Shown here: positions 21,162 to 30,516 of the stretch, one piece after another
Numbering within the stretch: the first letter of the stretch is position 1
Layout: each line of letters opens with the position of its first letter
Source: Erwinia sp. E602
Lineage (GTDB): Bacteria; Pseudomonadota; Gammaproteobacteria; Enterobacterales; Enterobacteriaceae
DNA length: 64,000 bases
Assembly (NCBI RefSeq): GCF_018141005.1
Contig: NZ_CP046582.1
Coordinates: 4,278,001-4,342,000, forward strand
Reading direction: 5' to 3'
Program-made: the position numbers and the translations under genes
Notes under the pieces: generated by a model
Database searches by the model: none
What the model saw: only the letters and a program-made list of their open reading frames with translations
What the model was told of the DNA's origin: nothing

Positions 21162-22595
21162 ATGGCTAATAACATTCGTATCGAAGAAGACCTGTTAGGT
21201 ATCCGCGAAGTACCGGCCGATGCCTACTACGGTGTTCATACTCTGCGTGCGATTGAAAATTTCTACATCAGTAACAGCAAGATCAGTGACATCCCCGAGT
21301 TCGTTCGCGGCATGGTGATGGTGAAAAAAGCGGCTGCGCTGGCCAACAAAGAATTACAAACCATCCCGCGCAACGTGGCAAACGCCATTATCAGCGCCTG
21401 CGATGAAGTGCTGCTGAACGGCAAATGCATGGACCAGTTCCCCATCGACGTCTATCAGGGCGGCGCAGGCACCTCGGTCAACATGAACACCAATGAAGTG
21501 CTGGCTAACATCGGCCTGGAGCTGATGGGTCACCAGAAAGGGGAATACCAGTTCCTCAACCCGAATGACCACGTCAATAAATGCCAGTCCACCAACGATG
21601 CCTACCCGACCGGTTTCCGCATCGCGGTCTACAGCTCGATCCTGACGCTGCTGGAGGCGATTGGCAAACTGAGCGAAGGCTTCCAGCGTAAAGCGGTGGA
21701 GTTCGACACCATCCTTAAGATGGGCCGTACCCAGCTGCAGGACGCGGTACCGATGACCCTCGGCCAGGAGTTCCACGCGTTCAACGTGCTGCTGAACGAA
21801 GAGATCCGCAGCATTCTGCGCACCGGCGAACTGCTGCTGGAAGTGAACCTCGGCGCCACCGCTATCGGTACCCGCCTGAACACCCCGGATGGCTATCAGC
21901 AGCTGGCGGTGCAGAAGCTGGCGGAAGTCAGCGGCCTGGCGTGCGTGCCGGCGGAAGATCTGATCGAAGCCACTTCCGACTGCGGTGCCTACGTGATGGT
22001 GCACAGCTCGCTGAAACGCCTGGCGGTGAAACTGTCGAAAATCTGTAACGACCTGCGCCTGCTCTCCTCCGGCCCGCGCGCTGGCCTGAACGAAATCAAC
22101 CTGCCAGAGCTGCAGGCAGGTTCCTCGATCATGCCCGCCAAGGTTAACCCGGTGGTGCCGGAAGTGGTCAATCAGGTGTGCTTCAAGGTGATCGGCAACG
22201 ACATCACCGTCACCATGGCCTCCGAAGCCGGTCAGCTGCAGCTGAACGTAATGGAACCGGTGATTGGTCAGGCGCTGTTTGAGTCGATCCATATCCTGAC
22301 CAACGCCTGCCACAACCTGCTGGAGAAATGCATCGACGGCATCACCGCCAACCGTGCGGTGTGTGAAGCCTACGTGTTTAACTCGATCGGCATCGTGACT
22401 TACCTTAACCCGTATATCGGCCACCACAACGGTGACATCGTCGGTAAAATTTGTGCGGAAACCGGTAAGAGCGTGCGGGAAGTGGTGCTGGAGCGCGGTC
22501 TGCTGACCGAAAGCGAGCTGGACGACATCTTCTCCACCCAGAACCTGATGTTCCCGGTGTACAAAGCCAAACGCTACACCGATGACAACGAATAA
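21162..22595 (+). CDS. aspA: Aspartate ammonia-lyase (aspartase)
   Basis: Converts L-aspartate to fumarate and ammonia in the cytoplasm. The 477 residues contain the fumarase/aspartase signature loop [12 protein letters not shown] (residues about 317-328, catalytic serine) and [14 protein letters not shown]. Length and sequence match E. coli AspA (478). dcuA follows in the same direction, so fumarate made here can be exchanged for external aspartate. A terminator at 22617 separates them partly. Confidence 0.98.
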   Translation: MANNIRIEEDLLGIREVPADAYYGVHTLRAIENFYISNSKISDIPEFVRGMVMVKKAAALANKELQTIPRNVANAIISACDEVLLNGKCMDQFPIDVYQGGAGTSVNMNTNEVLANIGLELMGHQKGEYQFLNPNDHVNKCQSTNDAYPTGFRIAVYSSILTLLEAIGKLSEGFQRKAVEFDTILKMGRTQLQDAVPMTLGQEFHAFNVLLNEEIRSILRTGELLLEVNLGATAIGTRLNTPDGYQQLAVQKLAEVSGLACVPAEDLIEATSDCGAYVMVHSSLKRLAVKLSKICNDLRLLSSGPRAGLNEINLPELQAGSSIMPAKVNPVVPEVVNQVCFKVIGNDITVTMASEAGQLQLNVMEPVIGQALFESIHILTNACHNLLEKCIDGITANRAVCEAYVFNSIGIVTYLNPYIGHHNGDIVGKICAETGKSVREVVLERGLLTESELDDIFSTQNLMFPVYKAKRYTDDNE

Positions 22596-22616
22596 CAGTC
22601 AGCGCGAATAATGCTC

Positions 22617-22655
22617 AAGGGCACGTAGGTTTATCACCACGTGCCCTTTTTCTTT
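22617..22655 (+). terminator. Terminator after aspA
   Basis: Arms AAGGGCACGT and ACGTGCCCTT, then TTTCTTTTT. It lies 21 bases after the aspA stop and 57 bases before dcuA, so it may attenuate rather than block transcription into dcuA. Confidence 0.85.
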
Positions 22656-22711
22656 TTGCCCGATACAGATTTTTAACCTTTTATTTTCAATATTTTTAAG
22701 GAGCGCGGACT

Positions 22712-24013
22712 ATGTTGTTTCCCGAGTTAATGGTGGTGCTGATCGCCATCTGGCTGGGTGCCCGGTTAGGGGGTATCGGCATCGGCTTTGCCGGCGGATT
22801 TGGCGTGCTGGTATTAACGCTGGGTTTTCAAATCAAACCCGGGGCCATCCCCTTCGACGTGATTGAAATCATTATGGCGGTGATCGCCGCGATTGCCGCG
22901 ATGCAGATCGCCGGCGGTATGGATTACCTGGTCAGCCTGGCGGAACGCCTGTTGCGCCGCCATCCGCGCTATATCACCCTGCTGGCACCGCTGGTCACCT
23001 ACGGTATGACGCTGCTGGCCGGCACCGGGCACACCGCTTTCTCCACCCTGCCGGTGATCGCCGAAGTGGCTAAAGAGCAGGGCGTGCGTCCGTCGCGCCC
23101 GCTGTCGATCGCCGTAGTCGCGTCGCAGATCGCCATTACCGCCTCGCCAATCTCCGCGGCGGTGGTATTTATGGCCGCGCTGCTGGAGCCGAAAGGCATC
23201 AGCTACCTGGCGCTGCTGGCGGTGGCGATCCCCTCCACCATGGTGGCAATATTTCTGGCGGCGCTGGTGACCAGCTTCCTCGGCGGAGAGCTGAAGGATG
23301 ACCCGGTGTATCAGGCGCGGCTGGCAAAGGGCGAAATCACCCTGCGCGGTGCCAGCAAGTTCGAAGCGAAGCCCGGTGCGAAACGCGCCGTGATGCTGTT
23401 CCTGCTCGGCATTATCGCGGTAGTCGGTTACGCCACCGCGATCAGCGATGCGGTAGGGCTAATCAGCAACCCGGTGCTGCCGCGTAACGAGGCGATCGTG
23501 GTGTTTATGCTGACGGTGGCGATGCTAATCTGCTTTTGCTGCAAAATTGACTGCGGCGAGATCCTCAGCGCCAGCACCTTCAAATCGGGCATGAGCGCCT
23601 GCATCTGCGTAATGGGCGTCGCCTGGCTGGGGGATACCTTCGTGAAGGCGCACCTCAGCGAAATCCAGGGCGCGGCCGGCCAGCTGCTCAACGACTATCC
23701 GTGGATGCTGGCGGTGGTACTGTTCTTCGCCTCCACCCTGCTCTACTCGCAGGCCGCCACGACCAAGGCGCTGATGCCCGCCGCGCTGCTGCTGGGCGTG
23801 TCTCCCCTCACCGCCGTCGCTTCCTTTGCCGCAGTCTCCGCGCTGTTTGTGCTGCCAACCTACCCGACGCTGCTGGCGGCGGTAGAGATGGACGACACCG
23901 GCTCAACGCGCATCGGACGTTTTGTGTTTAACCACTCGTTCCTGATCCCCGGCACGCTGGCGATCGTGCTTTCAGTGGCGTTTGGCTTCCTGGTGGGTCA
24001 CCTGGTGCTGTAG
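22712..24013 (+). CDS. dcuA: Anaerobic C4-dicarboxylate transporter DcuA
   Basis: Inner-membrane antiporter that exchanges aspartate, fumarate, malate and succinate. The 433 residues form about ten hydrophobic segments, including MDYLVSLAERLLRRHPRYIT and TYGMTLLAGTGHTAFSTLPV near the conserved polar site, as in E. coli DcuA. AAGGAGCG precedes the ATG. It is linked to aspA. Because no frdABCD is seen in the expected place nearby, aspartate uptake for nitrogen may be the main role; that is inference. Confidence 0.96.
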   Translation: MLFPELMVVLIAIWLGARLGGIGIGFAGGFGVLVLTLGFQIKPGAIPFDVIEIIMAVIAAIAAMQIAGGMDYLVSLAERLLRRHPRYITLLAPLVTYGMTLLAGTGHTAFSTLPVIAEVAKEQGVRPSRPLSIAVVASQIAITASPISAAVVFMAALLEPKGISYLALLAVAIPSTMVAIFLAALVTSFLGGELKDDPVYQARLAKGEITLRGASKFEAKPGAKRAVMLFLLGIIAVVGYATAISDAVGLISNPVLPRNEAIVVFMLTVAMLICFCCKIDCGEILSASTFKSGMSACICVMGVAWLGDTFVKAHLSEIQGAAGQLLNDYPWMLAVVLFFASTLLYSQAATTKALMPAALLLGVSPLTAVASFAAVSALFVLPTYPTLLAAVEMDDTGSTRIGRFVFNHSFLIPGTLAIVLSVAFGFLVGHLVL

Positions 24014-24410
24014 TCGTCCGGAGTCGGGCCGGGTGACACCGGCTCTGCTCCCTGTCAGTGCCGCAATACTTGTCTCACCGATAGCTTCACCTCCATCGCA
24101 GTCGCCACCGACATGGACTCTGACTCTGACTCTGACTCTGACTCTGACTCTGACTCTGACTCTGACTCTGACTCTGACTCTGACTCTGGCATCAGCATCG
24201 GTCCGCCAGAGCCCCGCATTCGCCTTAAATCTTCTTAATTTTCTGCATTTCAGTCATCAACTCTGGTCGTTACATCCTGAAAAAGTTACCGTCATCGCAT
24301 CATGCTATCATTCGCCCATTCAGTATAAGGAACGTCCGGCCGGCCTCGGTTTCATCGTCTGAGCTGGCGGGCTTATTCACCGCGTCAGCAAGGATTAAGA
24401 GAACATCTTT
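24014..24410. other. dcuA-dsbD gap where cutA would be expected
   Basis: In E. coli cutA lies between dcuA and dsbD. No CutA coding sequence is recognisable here. The gap holds a hexamer repeat (24116-24187) and presumably the dsbD promoter. Confidence 0.6.
24116..24187. repeat. Perfect (GACTCT)12 hexanucleotide tandem repeat
   Basis: Twelve uninterrupted GACTCT units, 72 bases, 103 bases after the dcuA stop and 223 bases before the dsbD ATG. Such perfect short tandem repeats change copy number by slippage. Confidence 0.97.
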
Positions 24411-26375
24411 ATGGCTCAGCGCCTGATCACCCCCCTTTTGCTGCTGCTCAGCCTGCTGTGCAGCACTACCGCCAGCGCCTCGTTATTTGGCCCGAAGAAC
24501 AACAGCCAGTTTGTGCCGTCCAGCCAGGCGTTTGCCTTTGATTTCAGCCAGCAGGAGCGCCAGCTGACCCTCAACTGGCAGGTTAAACCCGGCTATTACC
24601 TCTATCGCCAGCAGATCAAAATCAGCGTACAGGGTGCTACCCTGGCGCAGTGGAGCCTGCCCGCCGGCGAGCCTCACGAAGATGAGTTTTACGGTAAAAC
24701 CGAGATCTACCCGAACAACCTGACCCTGCCGTTTAACGTACTGCAGGCGGCCAGCGGCGCAGAGATGAGCGTCACCTGGCAGGGCTGTGCCGCCGCCGGT
24801 TTCTGCTACCCGCCGGAGACGCGTATCGTGCCGCTGAACGCGGTGGCAGACGCAGGAGCTGCAAACAGTGCCACTGCGGGCAGCCCCTCAACATCCGGGA
24901 ATTCTGCACTCCACTCCTCCTCTGCTGAAGAGGTCACCAGCAGCGATCCGACTTCATCAGTGCCGGTATCGCCCACGGCTACTGGCCCGTCAGGCGCTTC
25001 CTCTGATAGTCAGCCCACTGCCGGAAGTGCTGCTGCGAATCGTGCCATGCCTGGCAGCACAGCGCCTCAACCGGCTGGCGACACATCTGCTGCAGCCGAA
25101 CATAACGTTTCATCCGCGCCTGATCCCGTCTCCGCCCCGCTGCCCTTCTCCCCGCTGTGGGCGCTGCTGATCGGCATCGGCGTGGCCTTTACCCCCTGCG
25201 TGCTGCCCATGTACCCGCTGATCTCCGGCATCATCCTCGGCGGCAACCGCCGCTACGGCATGAAGCGGCTGTTTGCGCTGGCGATGGTCTACGTACAGGG
25301 CATGGCGCTGACCTACACGCTGATGGGCATCGTGGTCGCCGCGGCCGGGCTGCGCTTCCAGGCCGCCCTGCAGGCCCCTGCGGTGCTGATCGGCCTGTCG
25401 GCACTGTTTATCCTGCTGGCGCTGTCGATGTTCGGCCTGTTCAGCCTGCAGCTGCCCTCCTCGCTGCAGACCCGGCTGACGCTGTGGAGCAACCGCCAGC
25501 AGGGGGGCTCGCTGCCGGGAGTATTCCTGATGGGCGCGCTGGCCGGGCTGATCTGTTCGCCGTGCACCACCGCGCCGCTCAGCGCCATCCTGCTGTATAT
25601 CGCCCAGAGCGGCAATATGCTGGCCGGTGCCGGCACCCTCTACCTCTATGCGCTGGGCATGGGCCTGCCGCTGGTGCTGATCACCCTGTTTGGCAGCCGC
25701 GTACTGCCGAAAAGCGGCCCGTGGATGCAGACGGTCAAAGAGGGCTTTGGCTTTGTGATTCTGGCGCTGCCGGTGTTTCTGCTGGAGCGGGTGATCGGCG
25801 AGGCCTGGGGGCTACGCCTGTGGAGCCTGCTTGGCGTAGCGTTCTTCGGCTGGGCGTTTATCACCAGCCTGAACAGCCCGCGCGGCTGGCGACGGGTGCT
25901 GCAGATCCTGCTGCTGGGCGCGATGCTGATCGCCGCCCGTCCGCTACAGGACTGGGCGTTCGGTGCGCCGCAGACGGCGGCCAGCGCCGCGCATATCAAC
26001 TTTACCCCGGTCAGCACCACGCAACAGCTTGATCGGCAGCTGCAGCAGGTGCAGGGACGCATCAGCATGCTCGACCTCTACGCCGACTGGTGCGTGGCCT
26101 GTAAAGAGTTTGAGAAGTACACCTTCAGCGACGCGGCGGTGCAGCAGACGCTGAAAAATATGCAGCTGTTGCAGGCGAACGTCACCGCTAACAACGCGAC
26201 AGACGGCGCGCTGTTACAGCATCTGCAGGTGCTCGGGCTGCCAACCATCCTGTTCTTTGACGCCCACGGCCGGGAGATCCCCGGATCGCGCGTGACCGGC
26301 TTTATGCGGCCCGCAGCGTTTAACGCGCATTTGCAGAAACTGGCCGACTCAGCAACACTAAGGTCTCAACCCTGA
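24411..26375 (+). CDS. dsbD: Thiol:disulfide interchange protein DsbD with an enlarged linker
   Basis: Carries electrons from cytoplasmic thioredoxin across the inner membrane to DsbC, DsbG and CcmG. The signal peptide ends near residue 24. The alpha domain has C126 and C132 in [14 protein letters not shown]. The eight-helix beta domain has C263 ([11 protein letters not shown]) and C385 (CSPCTTAPL) with the same 122-residue spacing as E. coli C163-C285. The thioredoxin-like gamma domain has WCVAC (C561, C564). All six redox cysteines are present. The protein is 654 residues against about 565 because residues about 146-243 form a Ser/Thr/Ala/Pro linker, far longer than usual. yjdC follows after 27 bases. 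Confidence 0.96.
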   Translation: MAQRLITPLLLLLSLLCSTTASASLFGPKNNSQFVPSSQAFAFDFSQQERQLTLNWQVKPGYYLYRQQIKISVQGATLAQWSLPAGEPHEDEFYGKTEIYPNNLTLPFNVLQAASGAEMSVTWQGCAAAGFCYPPETRIVPLNAVADAGAANSATAGSPSTSGNSALHSSSAEEVTSSDPTSSVPVSPTATGPSGASSDSQPTAGSAAANRAMPGSTAPQPAGDTSAAAEHNVSSAPDPVSAPLPFSPLWALLIGIGVAFTPCVLPMYPLISGIILGGNRRYGMKRLFALAMVYVQGMALTYTLMGIVVAAAGLRFQAALQAPAVLIGLSALFILLALSMFGLFSLQLPSSLQTRLTLWSNRQQGGSLPGVFLMGALAGLICSPCTTAPLSAILLYIAQSGNMLAGAGTLYLYALGMGLPLVLITLFGSRVLPKSGPWMQTVKEGFGFVILALPVFLLERVIGEAWGLRLWSLLGVAFFGWAFITSLNSPRGWRRVLQILLLGAMLIAARPLQDWAFGAPQTAASAAHINFTPVSTTQQLDRQLQQVQGRISMLDLYADWCVACKEFEKYTFSDAAVQQTLKNMQLLQANVTANNATDGALLQHLQVLGLPTILFFDAHGREIPGSRVTGFMRPAAFNAHLQKLADSATLRSQP

Positions 26376-26402
26376 CCGAGAGTCCGAGATAAGGAGCACC
26401 CC

Positions 26403-26978
26403 GTGCAGCGAGAAGCAGTTCTGGATCATGCACTGAACGTGCTGGAAATTAATGGCCTGGCGGCGACCACGCTGAGTATGATGGCCGGAGAAACCGGCAG
26501 CAGCGAGGCTGACCTGCGCGCCTTCTGGCCGGACCGCGAGGCGCTGCTGTATGACGCGCTGCGCTACCACGGCGAACAGATTGACAGCTGGCGGCGCCAG
26601 CTGCTGCTGGATGAGACCCTCAGCCCGGAAAAGAAGCTGCTGGCGCGCTATGAACGGCTGGCCGAGGCGGTCAACAACCAGCGCTACCCCGGCTGCCTGT
26701 TTATCGCCGCCTGCAGCTTCTGGCCGCAGCCGGATCACCCGATTCACCAGCTGGCCGAACGGCAGAAGCAGGCATCGTGGCAGTACACCCACGAACTGCT
26801 GACCCGGCTGGAGGCCGATAATCCGGCGCTGGTCGCCCACCAGATGGAGCTGATTCTGGAAGGCTGCCTGTCGCGCCTGCTGGTTAAACGCAAGGTGCAT
26901 GAAGTGGACATCGCGCGCAGTCTGGCGGAGGACGTGCTGACCATTGCGCTGTGCCGGAAGAACGGAGCGCTGGGCTGA
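26403..26978 (+). CDS. yjdC: TetR-family transcriptional regulator YjdC
   Basis: A 191-residue regulator of unknown target. The N-terminal TetR helix-turn-helix is [22 protein letters not shown] with the recognition region to about residue 45; the C-terminal ligand-binding part contains [21 protein letters not shown]. The start is GTG 26403 with AAGGAG 10 bases upstream. It lies in operon with dsbD as in E. coli and is the last core gene before tRNA-Phe. Confidence 0.9.
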   Translation: MQREAVLDHALNVLEINGLAATTLSMMAGETGSSEADLRAFWPDREALLYDALRYHGEQIDSWRRQLLLDETLSPEKKLLARYERLAEAVNNQRYPGCLFIAACSFWPQPDHPIHQLAERQKQASWQYTHELLTRLEADNPALVAHQMELILEGCLSRLLVKRKVHEVDIARSLAEDVLTIALCRKNGALG

Positions 26979-27049
26979 TCGCATTTTGCGCTGCAAGCCT
27001 AAAAATCACCCGCTCAGCATGATTTGGCGAAGTTTTTATGACAAAGCCG

Positions 27050-27078
27050 TTGACGTCGAACGGCCTTTACAGTTTAAT
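27050..27078 (+). promoter_or_regulatory. Promoter of tRNA-Phe
   Basis: -35 TTGACG (27050-27055), 17-base spacer, -10 TTTAAT (27073-27078), then ACGCCCCG, a GC-rich discriminator of the stringent type. Confidence 0.75.
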
Positions 27079-27088
27079 ACGCCCCGTT

Positions 27089-27164
27089 GCCCGGATAGCT
27101 CAGTCGGTAGAGCAGGGGATTGAAAATCCCCGTGTCCTTGGTTCGATTCCGAGTCCGGGCACCA
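27089..27164 (+). tRNA. tRNA-Phe (GAA anticodon)
   Basis: 76 nt from GCCCGGATAGCTCAG to GAGTCCGGGCACCA with anticodon GAA in GATTGAAAATC and CCA encoded. The 3' half serves as an attachment site, since a copy lies at 43816. Confidence 0.98.
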
Positions 27165-27215
27165 CTATTTAAAGAACCCAGCCTATGGCTGGGTTTTTGC
27201 TTTTCTGGGTACTGA
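27116..27215 (+). repeat. Left attachment repeat (attL) inside tRNA-Phe and its terminator
   Basis: From GGGATTGAAAATCCCC in the anticodon stem through the tRNA 3' end, the terminator and GGGTACTGA. 97 of 100 bases recur at 43816-43915. Differences: one in the acceptor stem and two in the terminator loop. Confidence 0.93.
27175..27199 (+). terminator. Terminator of tRNA-Phe
   Basis: AACCCAGCC-TAT-GGCTGGGTT followed by TTT. A copy with an ACT loop is in attR at 43875-43898. Confidence 0.9.
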
Positions 27216-27266
27216 GCAGCACTCCATTAAAACCAGACCGGCGCCCTGATGCGCAGGGCCGCACAT

Positions 27267-27548
27267 TTACAATGCGGGGTCCAGCGTTTTTTTCCTGCGC
27301 CCAGGGCGGCGGTTAAGCGGCCGCCCGTTAGCGTCAAAGTACCTCTGTGGCCAGATGGTCGCCGGCGGTACCCCTACCTGTGCGGCAATGATCCATTCCC
27401 CCTTTGCCCAGGGCCGTTTCAACGCGTTGGCCAGCGTACCCGAACTCAGCCCGTTCTGCCGTGACAGCGCCGCCAGCGAGGTGCCGGACTTTTTTACTGC
27501 CGCAATGATATCCGCTGCGTGCCAGTCTTCCCGTTTGCTCCCTATCAT
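27267..27548 (-). CDS. Ner/SfsB-type HTH regulator
   Basis: Small DNA-binding protein, 93 residues, related to phage Mu Ner and SfsB/Nlp. The whole protein is one lambda-repressor-like fold: DWHAADIIAAVKKSGTSLAALSRQ, then GLSSGTLANALKRPWAKGEWIIA and PPATIWPQRYFDANGR, all hallmarks of the family. The start at 27548 has GGAGGAAAC directly upstream; a longer frame without that site is not favoured. As first island gene it may control expression of element genes. Its presence suggests a phage ancestor. Confidence 0.82.
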   Translation of the reverse strand: MIGSKREDWHAADIIAAVKKSGTSLAALSRQNGLSSGTLANALKRPWAKGEWIIAAQVGVPPATIWPQRYFDANGRPLNRRPGRRKKTLDPAL

Positions 27549-27698
27549 GTTTCCTCCGGTTATGATGACGGCACCGGCTGCAGTGCCACCGGTATCATTT
27601 AACCGCAGGTGACATGTCATAACAGATTACCTGATACCCTGCCGGAGGTGCCACGGCCCGTTACCGGAAGCCGTGGCTGAAACGCGTCGTCGCGAAAA

Positions 27699-28385
27699 TT
27701 ACCGGATCACAATGGATTCGCTGCGTTCGAAGAAACTTTCGGGAATGTAATTGGCTATATTGTGCGCGTAACAGTATTCAATAAGTTGTGACCGGCTCGA
27801 CACACCGGCCTTACTGAAAATGTTCTGGACGTAGTTACACACCGTGTGCCGCTTCAGCTGCAGCCGGGCGCAGATTTCACGCGTGGTGAACTGCTGGATG
27901 AGGTAGAAGATGATTTCCCACTCGCGGGGCGTAAACAACTCCGTTGGCGGGGTGAAAACCAGCGACGTGGGGACGGTCAGCCGATTCAACCGGTTCAGCA
28001 TCAGCGCGCCCACCGGGCGGCCGTGAAAGATGGTGCCGAGCACCTGCCTGTCCCGGCCGACGATCGGGAACTTGTCAAAGAACCAGGGCTGCATGTTCTG
28101 TTCCTTCTCGTACGGATGCACCTCGAACGACGTCGCCCTGTCGCGCCGCGTCATGCAGGCACGATCGTGGATGCGAAATTCCTTCTGAAATTCACTGACG
28201 CTGGCCGGCAGCTCCTCGTCGGTGCGCCCCTCCACGCTGAAGTCGCGCGGCAGGTTCAGCAGCTCGCAGAACCGCCGGTTGGCGAACATAAATATCGAGG
28301 CGTCGTCGCGCGCGCCCCACGGCTCTTCGCTCTCCTCCCAAAACGGGATCAGCGTGCTGATGATGCTCTCTGCTTCGCGTGACAT
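27699..28385 (-). CDS. PAS-LuxR transcriptional regulator
   Basis: 228 residues. A PAS-type sensor domain occupies about residues 20-130 (DASIFMFANRRFCELLNLP, then GTIFHGRPVGALML). A LuxR/GerE helix-turn-helix follows at about 150-212: LFTPREWEIIFYLIQQFTT, ICARLQLKRHTVCNYVQNIF. GGGAGGAGAT precedes the ATG. Ligand and target are unknown. It does not have an autoinducer-binding domain, so quorum sensing is not implied. Confidence 0.82.
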   Translation of the reverse strand: MSREAESIISTLIPFWEESEEPWGARDDASIFMFANRRFCELLNLPRDFSVEGRTDEELPASVSEFQKEFRIHDRACMTRRDRATSFEVHPYEKEQNMQPWFFDKFPIVGRDRQVLGTIFHGRPVGALMLNRLNRLTVPTSLVFTPPTELFTPREWEIIFYLIQQFTTREICARLQLKRHTVCNYVQNIFSKAGVSSRSQLIEYCYAHNIANYIPESFFERSESIVIR

Positions 28386-28593
28386 ATCTCCTCCCTGTTG
28401 TGATGCCGGCGGCCGGCAGGGATCAGTTTGGACGGCTGGCCGGTTATTCCTTGAACGTTTCGTGCCGAAAAAGGATGCGACAGGGGGACCTGAGTGTGCA
28501 GGGCTTCGCGGCTAACGCTGGCAGCGAGAAGGGGTGGTGGTGAATCGGAGGACGTTCCGGACCAGCGGGTTGTCCTAAACGGTTATACCTCTC

Positions 28594-28788
28594 TTATCCC
28601 CGTTTCTGTGGATAACCCGCAGGCTGTGCCCTGCGCTGCTGATTGACAGGGCTGCTGCCGCCACGTGCGTTGAGGTAATGGCGTACCTGCTCGTTGGTTG
28701 GATTCGGGTTGCCGCAGGCGATGATGGCGTATGAGGCGGTGCACGCAACAAATGTGATGATAAAAGCGACGACTTTAAGTATCCGCAA
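28594..28788 (-). CDS. Small hypothetical protein with N-terminal hydrophobic segment
   Basis: 64 residues from a TTG start. Residues 4-22 are hydrophobic (VVAFIITFVACTASYAIIA), the rest is polar and Arg/Gln/Pro-rich. It could be a secreted or membrane-anchored peptide. No family recognised, and no clear ribosome site, so it may not be expressed. Confidence 0.35.
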   Translation of the reverse strand: MRILKVVAFIITFVACTASYAIIACGNPNPTNEQVRHYLNARGGSSPVNQQRRAQPAGYPQKRG

Positions 28789-28838
28789 CTTAAAAGCCGT
28801 CTGATGACGATGCCCTCAATACCTGCTGGCGAAAAAAA

Positions 28839-29195
28839 TCAGCCTTTTTTGCAGTTTCTCATCTTATAGAAGAACCCTGAATGGCTGTTTTCGATGATAA
28901 AACGATCATCGTAATTAGGGCGTCTTACAAACGTTATACCGTTAATCGTCGCTTGTTGCTTTATGCCACCCATAACACTTACCAGTTCCGGCGATGCCAC
29001 CTCATTACCTAGCATTTTTACTCTGTAGCTGCTTCCGTTATCTTCAACGACAGCAGACTTTGGTAAAAGCTGAGTCTCGGTATTAGCACTGGTTATCCGG
29101 ATATCACACAAATAAGTGCCTGGGCCTGAATCCTCAGCAGCGGCACATACACCAGAAAAACTCAAATAAATCATACAACAAATGACTCTTTTCAT
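28839..29195 (-). CDS. Hypothetical secreted protein
   Basis: 118 residues from the methionine that opens a signal peptide (MKRVICCMIYLSFSGVCAAA, cleavage after AAA). The mature part has two cysteines (YLCDIRI and KMRNCKKG near the end), which could form a periplasmic disulfide. I recognise no family. An upstream extension of 15 codons lacks the signal character and is not used. Confidence 0.5.
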   Translation of the reverse strand: MKRVICCMIYLSFSGVCAAAEDSGPGTYLCDIRITSANTETQLLPKSAVVEDNGSSYRVKMLGNEVASPELVSVMGGIKQQATINGITFVRRPNYDDRFIIENSHSGFFYKMRNCKKG

Positions 29196-29280
29196 ATCTG
29201 TCTCACAGGGAAGTTGATCACTGAGAATCATTATCGGCAAGAAATTTTCTGACTTAAGCCGCTGTTAGACTGCCACACCA

Positions 29281-29500
29281 TCACAGACAGTTCTGGTCTT
29301 CACGACGGTGTCTTTTCGAAGATCTCAGGGCTGACGCCTTCCGGATGGCCGTGGTGGCTGCACGGTTGCAGAACACTTCAATGTAATCGAAGATATCCGT
29401 CCAGGGCAGACCGCCGGTTCTGCAGATCCAGCTTCTCCCTGAACGTGGCGGGCAGAGGTCAATCCGGCTAACGGGAATGTCCTTACATAAAGATTGCTTT
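29281..29500 (-). pseudogene. IS3-family transposase remnant (C-terminal end, frameshifted)
   Basis: One frame reads WTDIFDYIEVFCNRA and the adjacent frame continues SHHGHPEGVSPEIFEK. Together these resemble the end of the IS3-family DDE transposase (..EYIEVFYNRxRRHG...GVSPEEFE). The pieces are joined by a one-base shift and the rest of the transposase is missing. Confidence 0.6.
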
Positions 29501-29614
29501 TGGTGCCTTCCCTGTGCCATCACCACGGGGAACGCTGAAGGAGCAGTACCGTTTTCAGTCATCCGGGCGTCCGTGGCGCGTGAAGCTGGGGAAGCAACCG
29601 GCCGGCACGGTCTG

Positions 29615-29935
29615 TCAGAATACCGGTCGTTCCGTCGGCGGCAGGCGCAGGGCCTCGCGGATCTGATCGGCCATGTTCAGGCGCTCTTCTTCCTTCTGCA
29701 GGAAGAAGAGCGCCTGATGTACCCCTATCAGGGTGCTCAGGTCGCGCTGGGCCGCCTCCGCGAACAGGGCAAACGACAGCGACGTCCCGTGCGGGATGTG
29801 CGTGACGTCGCGGAGCTGAGCGGCGCGGATCTCCAGCAGCGGGACGCCGTCGCCCATGATCCGCTGCAGGTCGTCTTAGCTGCGCAGCCCCAGCAGGCGG
29901 CACCACTTGGGTTTTCGGCCAGCGGCTGGGCGCTG
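29615..29935 (-). pseudogene. Conserved-looking frame with internal stop, downstream of the RHH gene
   Basis: The frame reads KPKWCRLLGLRS, a TAA at 29876-29878, then DDLQRIMGDGVPLLEIRAAQ through to PPTERPVF. Its helical, charged composition and position directly behind the ribbon-helix-helix gene suggest a former two-gene unit. It contains a perfect 17-bp inverted repeat at 29678-29716. No family recognised. A shorter protein from ATG 29857 is possible. Confidence 0.4.
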
Positions 29936-29940
29936 TCATA

Positions 29941-30195
29941 TCAGTAGTCGGCCAGGCCGGCGTTCATCATCCCGGCCACGTCCTTATCCATCAGGGCGAC
30001 CAGCCCGTTTGACCGCATAAAGTTCCCGATCAGATCGCCGAATGAGGCCGAAAGAAACTCCCTCACAAAGTCACTCTTCGACTTGCCGGCGGCGTGCGCC
30101 TGTTCGGTGAGCACGATATCGACGTCAAGGGGCACATTTCGTACCGTCAGCGTGCGAGTGAAGCCCTTTTCTTCTTTTTCAGTATGGTTGTCCAC
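29941..30195 (-). CDS. Ribbon-helix-helix (Arc/CopG-type) DNA-binding protein
   Basis: 84 residues. The N-terminal half RTLTVRNVPLDVDIVLTEQ followed by AHAAGKSKSDFVREFLSASF fits a beta-strand plus two helices of the Arc/MetJ/CopG class. Such proteins regulate plasmid functions or act as antitoxins. GTG start with GGGAG six bases upstream. The following frame (29615-29935) is broken, so a cognate partner may be lost. Confidence 0.6.
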   Translation of the reverse strand: MDNHTEKEEKGFTRTLTVRNVPLDVDIVLTEQAHAAGKSKSDFVREFLSASFGDLIGNFMRSNGLVALMDKDVAGMMNAGLADY

Positions 30196-30516
30196 TTCGC
30201 TCTCCCGGTCAGTTTCAGTAACGCCGGCCCATTATTCGCCAGCACTCTGTGCTTTTACATATAAATGTACAGCCTGCAATCACATTCATTAATGTGGTGC
30301 TGGAATGATATTTATTGACCCGTTCCTTTCCCCAAAGCCATACAGATCCGGTTTTGGTCAAAGCCGGATCATCGTTGATCGCATTACCGGGGGCAGTTTG
30401 GATATCGAAAATCATTGCACTTTAAGGTGGCTTTTTGTACATCTGAGCTGTGGAAGTGTCTGAATGGCGGAGTGCGGCCATTATTCTGAAAATACATAGC
30501 CGGAGGGAACTGGCCG
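30196..30516. other. Intergenic region with a GATC-containing hairpin
   Basis: No convincing gene. A short inverted repeat GATCCGG...CCGGATC at 30346-30372 resembles one at 32371-32396, which suggests a shared small repeat. Confidence 0.4.

Noticed and set aside
23982..24362. Frame encoding a Thr-Leu repeat protein across the GACTCT array
   Set aside because: It starts inside dcuA, its bulk is a by-product of the hexamer repeat, and it has no ribosome site or family character.
27249..27612. Plus-strand frames opposite the Ner-type gene
   Set aside because: The minus strand gives a recognisable family with a ribosome site; these are its shadows.
29477..29947. Plus-strand 156-codon frame
   Set aside because: Antisense to the RHH-linked frame and IS remnant; composition is Arg/Gln-rich as expected from a shadow frame.
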